Source: J005 sp964613235 (GTDB lineage: Bacteria; Pseudomonadota; Zetaproteobacteria; Mariprofundales; Mariprofundaceae). From it: DNA of 17,211 bases. A program made the translations under genes and the position numbers. This document shows positions 14,822 to 17,211 of this stretch, piece by piece. The stretch's first letter is position 1. The number at the start of each line of letters is the position of its first letter. Where the stretch lies: positions 1 through 17,211 of the forward strand of contig CAZTGM010000040.1 in assembly GCA_964613235.1 (NCBI GenBank), in the 5' to 3' direction. The notes below the pieces were generated by a model that was not told where the DNA came from, did not search any database, and was given only the letters and a program-made list of their open reading frames with translations.

Positions 14822-15520
14822 TCATTTTCGCTTACCATACTGCCTGAGCAAGCGGATTAAGCTGTCTATCTGTTTTCCTTCGGCGCGCATATCCATAAGA
14901 ATCTGTTTGGCCGGTATTGTCTTGCCGAAATAGGCGTGATTCCAGCCCTCCCTAACGCTGATCTTCGCACCCTCCAGGGCAACACCACCGAACACGCCGA
15001 CACTTTTTGAGTACGATAACACCTCAGCATTCATTTTTTTATCTGTCGCACTCTGGCCTGCGCCCTGCCCTGCAGGGCCAGCCGCAACGGACATATCCGC
15101 GCCCAGCGTCACTTCATTTTTCAGCAGGCCGTCCATGCCTCGTTCCGAACGAATCACCAGTAATACATCCGAGCCCTTAACACCGGCCTGCAGGCCGAAT
15201 GAAATCGAACTGATGCGGTAGAATGCCGGTCCATACCAGATATCCGAATGTGGATCGTGACGCAAAATCAGCCCATCACCCACTTCTCCACCCAACAGAA
15301 AACCGGCTTTCACAACACCAGGAAAAATCGCAATACCTGCAGCATGATGCACCAAAGGAGGTGCTATCATGGCTTTCTCTGCCGATAATAACGCCTCCAC
15401 CACACGGATCGATTCTGCGATAACCTTGCCCGTCTTTTTCACATCATCGCCTGCAACGGAAATGCCTGCCATACTTACCATCATCGCCACCAGTAATATC
15501 ATCCGCCCTGAATAAAACAT
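14822..15520 (-). CDS. SYLF/Ysc84-domain lipid-binding protein, secreted
   Basis: This is a 232-residue protein with a typical Sec signal peptide (MFYSGRMILLVAMMVSMAGI, likely cut after SVA near residue 23) and AAGGAG seven bases before the ATG. The mature part is a SYLF (Ysc84-type) domain: IAIFPGVVKAGFLLGGEVGDG at about 65-85, then a segment beginning WYGPAFYRISSISFGLQAG and a glycine-rich region ending GGVALEGAKISV. SYLF domains bind phosphoinositides in eukaryotes; the bacterial periplasmic members are mostly uncharacterised, so only a lipid- or membrane-associated role can be suggested. A Gly/Ala-rich loop (AAGPAGQGAGQSATDKKM) lies in the middle. It is transcribed alone from a good sigma-70 site and is convergent with the SDR gene. 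Confidence 0.88.
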   Translation of the reverse strand: MFYSGRMILLVAMMVSMAGISVAGDDVKKTGKVIAESIRVVEALLSAEKAMIAPPLVHHAAGIAIFPGVVKAGFLLGGEVGDGLILRHDPHSDIWYGPAFYRISSISFGLQAGVKGSDVLLVIRSERGMDGLLKNEVTLGADMSVAAGPAGQGAGQSATDKKMNAEVLSYSKSVGVFGGVALEGAKISVREGWNHAYFGKTIPAKQILMDMRAEGKQIDSLIRLLRQYGKRK

Positions 15521-15552
15521 GCTGCCGCTCCTTAAGCTATCCGCTTGTTTCC

Positions 15553-15582
15553 ATTATAAACGAATCTGCTATCGGCTGCGAA
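15553..15582 (-). promoter_or_regulatory. Candidate promoter of the SYLF gene
   Basis: On the minus strand TTCGCA (15582-15577), an 18-base spacer and a perfect TATAAT (15558-15553) lie about 30 bases before the ATG. The same bases on the plus strand contain TATAAA (15555-15560) with TTAAGC 17 bases upstream, which may serve pyrD, so the two promoters could overlap. Confidence 0.45.
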
Positions 15583-15633
15583 TTAGCGAATCCATGGATG
15601 AGTTCTTGCTGCGTTGCAGCTATGATCGCGCCC

Positions 15634-16569
15634 ATGTCTACACAAGCGGATCTATCCATCGAATTTGCCGGTCTGACGCTGCGAACCCCTCTCGTACTAT
15701 TGTCGGGTTGTGTCGGTTTCGGTGATGAATACACGCGCATTGAGGATTATCGTCATACCGATGTTGGCGCCATCATTCTCAAAGGAACAACGCTGGAACC
15801 CAGGCTTGGCAATGCGCCGCATCGTGTTTATGAAACGCCTGCGGGCATGCTCAATGCCATTGGCCTGCAAAATCCTGGCGCACGCCATGTTGTAGAACAT
15901 ATCCTGCCCCGGCTACCGCATGATGAAACGACCTTCTGGGCCAATGCCAATGGCACCTCACCAGAAGAATATGCTGAGGTCGCCCGTATTTTTGATGATT
16001 CCCCCGTCACGGCCATTGAAATCAACATCAGTTGCCCCAATGTGAAAGCGGGCGGCGTGCATTTTGGCAACGATCCGCAAATGGCCGCGCGCGTCGTTGA
16101 AGCCATGCGCCCGATGACACGCAAACCCCTGATCACCAAGCTCTCACCCAACAGCGCTGATATTGCCGAAACGGCCCGACTGGTCATTGAAGCCGGTTCC
16201 GATGGTCTGTCCGTCATCAATACACTGGTCGGTATGGCCGTGGACATCGAGCGCCGCAGGCCTGTCATTGCCAATGTATCCGGCGGGCTGTCCGGCCCTG
16301 CCATCAAACCGGTGGCGTTATGGAAAATCCACCAATGTCGTCATATCGCTCAAAAACACGACATCCCCATCCTTGGTCAGGGCGGCATCTGCCAGGCCAC
16401 GGATGCCATCGAATTTGCGCTGACTGGTGCTACGGCCATCGGGCTGGGAACGGGCCTGTTTTATGATCCGCTTTTATGCGGTAAAATGCTTGACGGTATT
16501 CGCGCATATCTGCAACGCCATGATATCTCCTCTTTCAGCCAACTGGTTGGCACTCTTGAACTCCCTTAA
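15634..16569 (+). CDS. pyrD: Dihydroorotate dehydrogenase, class 1B-like catalytic subunit
   Basis: This encodes 311 residues from ATG 15634. Upstream in-frame ATGs at 15598 and 15622 are possible, none has a Shine-Dalgarno, and the chosen one gives the usual length. It oxidises dihydroorotate to orotate in pyrimidine synthesis, using FMN in an (alpha/beta)8 barrel. Class 1 is shown by the catalytic Cys134 in INISCPNVKAGGVHFG, where class 2 enzymes have Ser. FMN-phosphate binding is seen in GQGGI and TGATAIGLGTGLFYDP near the C-terminus. SCPNVK and the short N-terminus favour class 1B, which normally pairs with the Fe-S/FAD protein PyrK; no pyrK is in the window. The gene overlaps the probable start of the following nuclease by about 50 bases. 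Confidence 0.92.
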   Translation: MSTQADLSIEFAGLTLRTPLVLLSGCVGFGDEYTRIEDYRHTDVGAIILKGTTLEPRLGNAPHRVYETPAGMLNAIGLQNPGARHVVEHILPRLPHDETTFWANANGTSPEEYAEVARIFDDSPVTAIEINISCPNVKAGGVHFGNDPQMAARVVEAMRPMTRKPLITKLSPNSADIAETARLVIEAGSDGLSVINTLVGMAVDIERRRPVIANVSGGLSGPAIKPVALWKIHQCRHIAQKHDIPILGQGGICQATDAIEFALTGATAIGLGTGLFYDPLLCGKMLDGIRAYLQRHDISSFSQLVGTLELP

Positions 16570-17211
16570 ATATGTTCTGATACCCTTCCTGCTGGGCCTG
16601 TGTATTCCCTGTCCAGGCCATGCCGGAACACTGTCCATTATCAGTGAGGCCCGCTGGGTTAACGTTGCAACGGTTATTGATGGCGACACCTTTCATACCG
16701 ACAAGGGCGAAAAAATCCGCCTGCTCGGCATCAATACACCGGAAACCATGCATGATGACGAACCCGGTCAGCCGCTTGGTCAAACGGCCAAAAGACGTCT
16801 TCAGTCATTAATCGGGGGGGGAAACCGTGCAACTGGAGTTCGATCGCGATAAACGTGATAATTATGGCCGCCTGCTGGCTCAGGTCTATCTGCGTGGGCA
16901 GTGGATTAACGGCATACTGGTCGAAGAAGGACTGGCACACGTTTATACCTTTGCCCCCAATTTCAAATGGGCATCAGCATTGCTTGATAAAGAAAAAAAA
17001 GCCCGCACACACAAAGCGGGCATCTGGGCCACAACACGCTTTGCCGTGCTTCAGGCCACACGCCTGAAGCATACCCATATCGGTCAATTTCGCCTTATTC
17101 AGGGCCTGACTGACAAGCCTGAAGACTGGCAATTTCGCATGGCCCGACTGCATGTCACTGTTCCTCGCAAATATCGTCAGTATTTTAACAAGCCGCTGAG
17201 ATTCAAACATG
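16520..17211 (+). pseudogene. Thermonuclease (SNase)-like secreted nuclease, frameshifted and partial
   Basis: A signal-peptide-like N-terminus (a hydrophobic run ending near CPGHAG) leads into a staphylococcal-nuclease fold. IDGDTF carries the first Asp and RLLGINTPE has the catalytic Arg and Glu, with Asn where S. aureus nuclease has Asp40. After a run of eight G (16814-16821) the first frame stops at 16852, while the next frame continues the fold perfectly: ETVQLEFDRDKRDNYGRLLA, with the Arg matching catalytic Arg87, then VEEGLAHVY and a C-terminal extension with PRKYRQYF, open to the window end. Seven G would restore one protein. The start is uncertain: ATG 16520 overlaps pyrD by 50 bases and lacks a Shine-Dalgarno, suggesting translational coupling. 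It could be a pseudogene, a slippage-controlled gene or a sequencing error. Confidence 0.82.

Noticed and set aside
16855..17067. A separate small gene after the nuclease
   Set aside because: It is an out-of-frame shadow; the +1 frame over the same bases continues the nuclease fold without interruption.
1..17211. tRNA or rRNA genes, CRISPR arrays, phage or defence modules
   Set aside because: I saw no regularly spaced repeats, no tRNA-like cloverleaf and no gene of such systems; the window is almost fully occupied by recognised metabolic and housekeeping genes.

Overview
The window looks like a piece of the chromosome of a chemolithoautotrophic proteobacterium. It carries a form II RuBisCO gene (cbbM) with the CbbQ/CbbO activase pair and a divergently read LysR-type regulator (cbbR). 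Around them are ordinary housekeeping genes: twin-arginine export, two-subunit pyruvate carboxylase, EttA, a YciK-like SDR, a SYLF protein and dihydroorotate dehydrogenase. GC content is moderate (about half, by eye). Form II RuBisCO with CbbQO and no carboxysome genes, together with a class 1B-like PyrD, would fit an iron or sulfur oxidiser such as a Mariprofundus-like zetaproteobacterium. That placement is inference; no rRNA or other decisive marker is present.

Layout. Bases 1-662 (minus) hold most of a SAM-dependent methyltransferase that runs off the left edge. Bases 794-1582 (minus) encode a lipoprotein of unknown function. On either side of it lie two short, similar sequences (719-746 and 1602-1623) that resemble end sequences of IS200-like/REP-associated elements. 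Bases 1787-6491 (minus) are the carbon-fixation cluster cbbM-cbbQ-cbbO, with a terminator between cbbM and cbbQ. cbbR (6665-7576, plus) is divergent from it, and the gap holds a candidate CbbR operator. cbbR overlaps the end of tatC by 21 bases. tatA-tatB-tatC (8790-7556, minus) form a tight operon. It is divergent from pycA-pycB (8952-12238, plus), a biotin-dependent carboxylase that ends in a strong hairpin terminator lying across the last codons of the convergent ettA (13944-12262, minus). Then come an SDR (14084-14821, plus) whose stop codon abuts that of a SYLF/Ysc84 protein (15520-14822, minus), pyrD (15634-16569, plus), and a thermonuclease-like gene from about 16520 to the right edge, whose reading frame is broken at a run of eight G.

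How the genes work together. CbbM fixes CO2. CbbQ (MoxR-type AAA+ ATPase) and CbbO (VWA adaptor) reactivate inhibited RuBisCO, and CbbR probably controls cbbM from the shared intergenic region. Pyruvate carboxylase would supply oxaloacetate for biosynthesis. The other genes are not obviously linked to carbon fixation. No gap between genes exceeds about 210 bases, and I saw no tRNA, rRNA, CRISPR array or intact transposase.

I found no convincing unknown multi-gene system. The points most worth checking are the broken nuclease frame, the element-like scars around the lipoprotein, the regulatory DNA between cbbM and cbbR, and the terminator embedded in the end of ettA.
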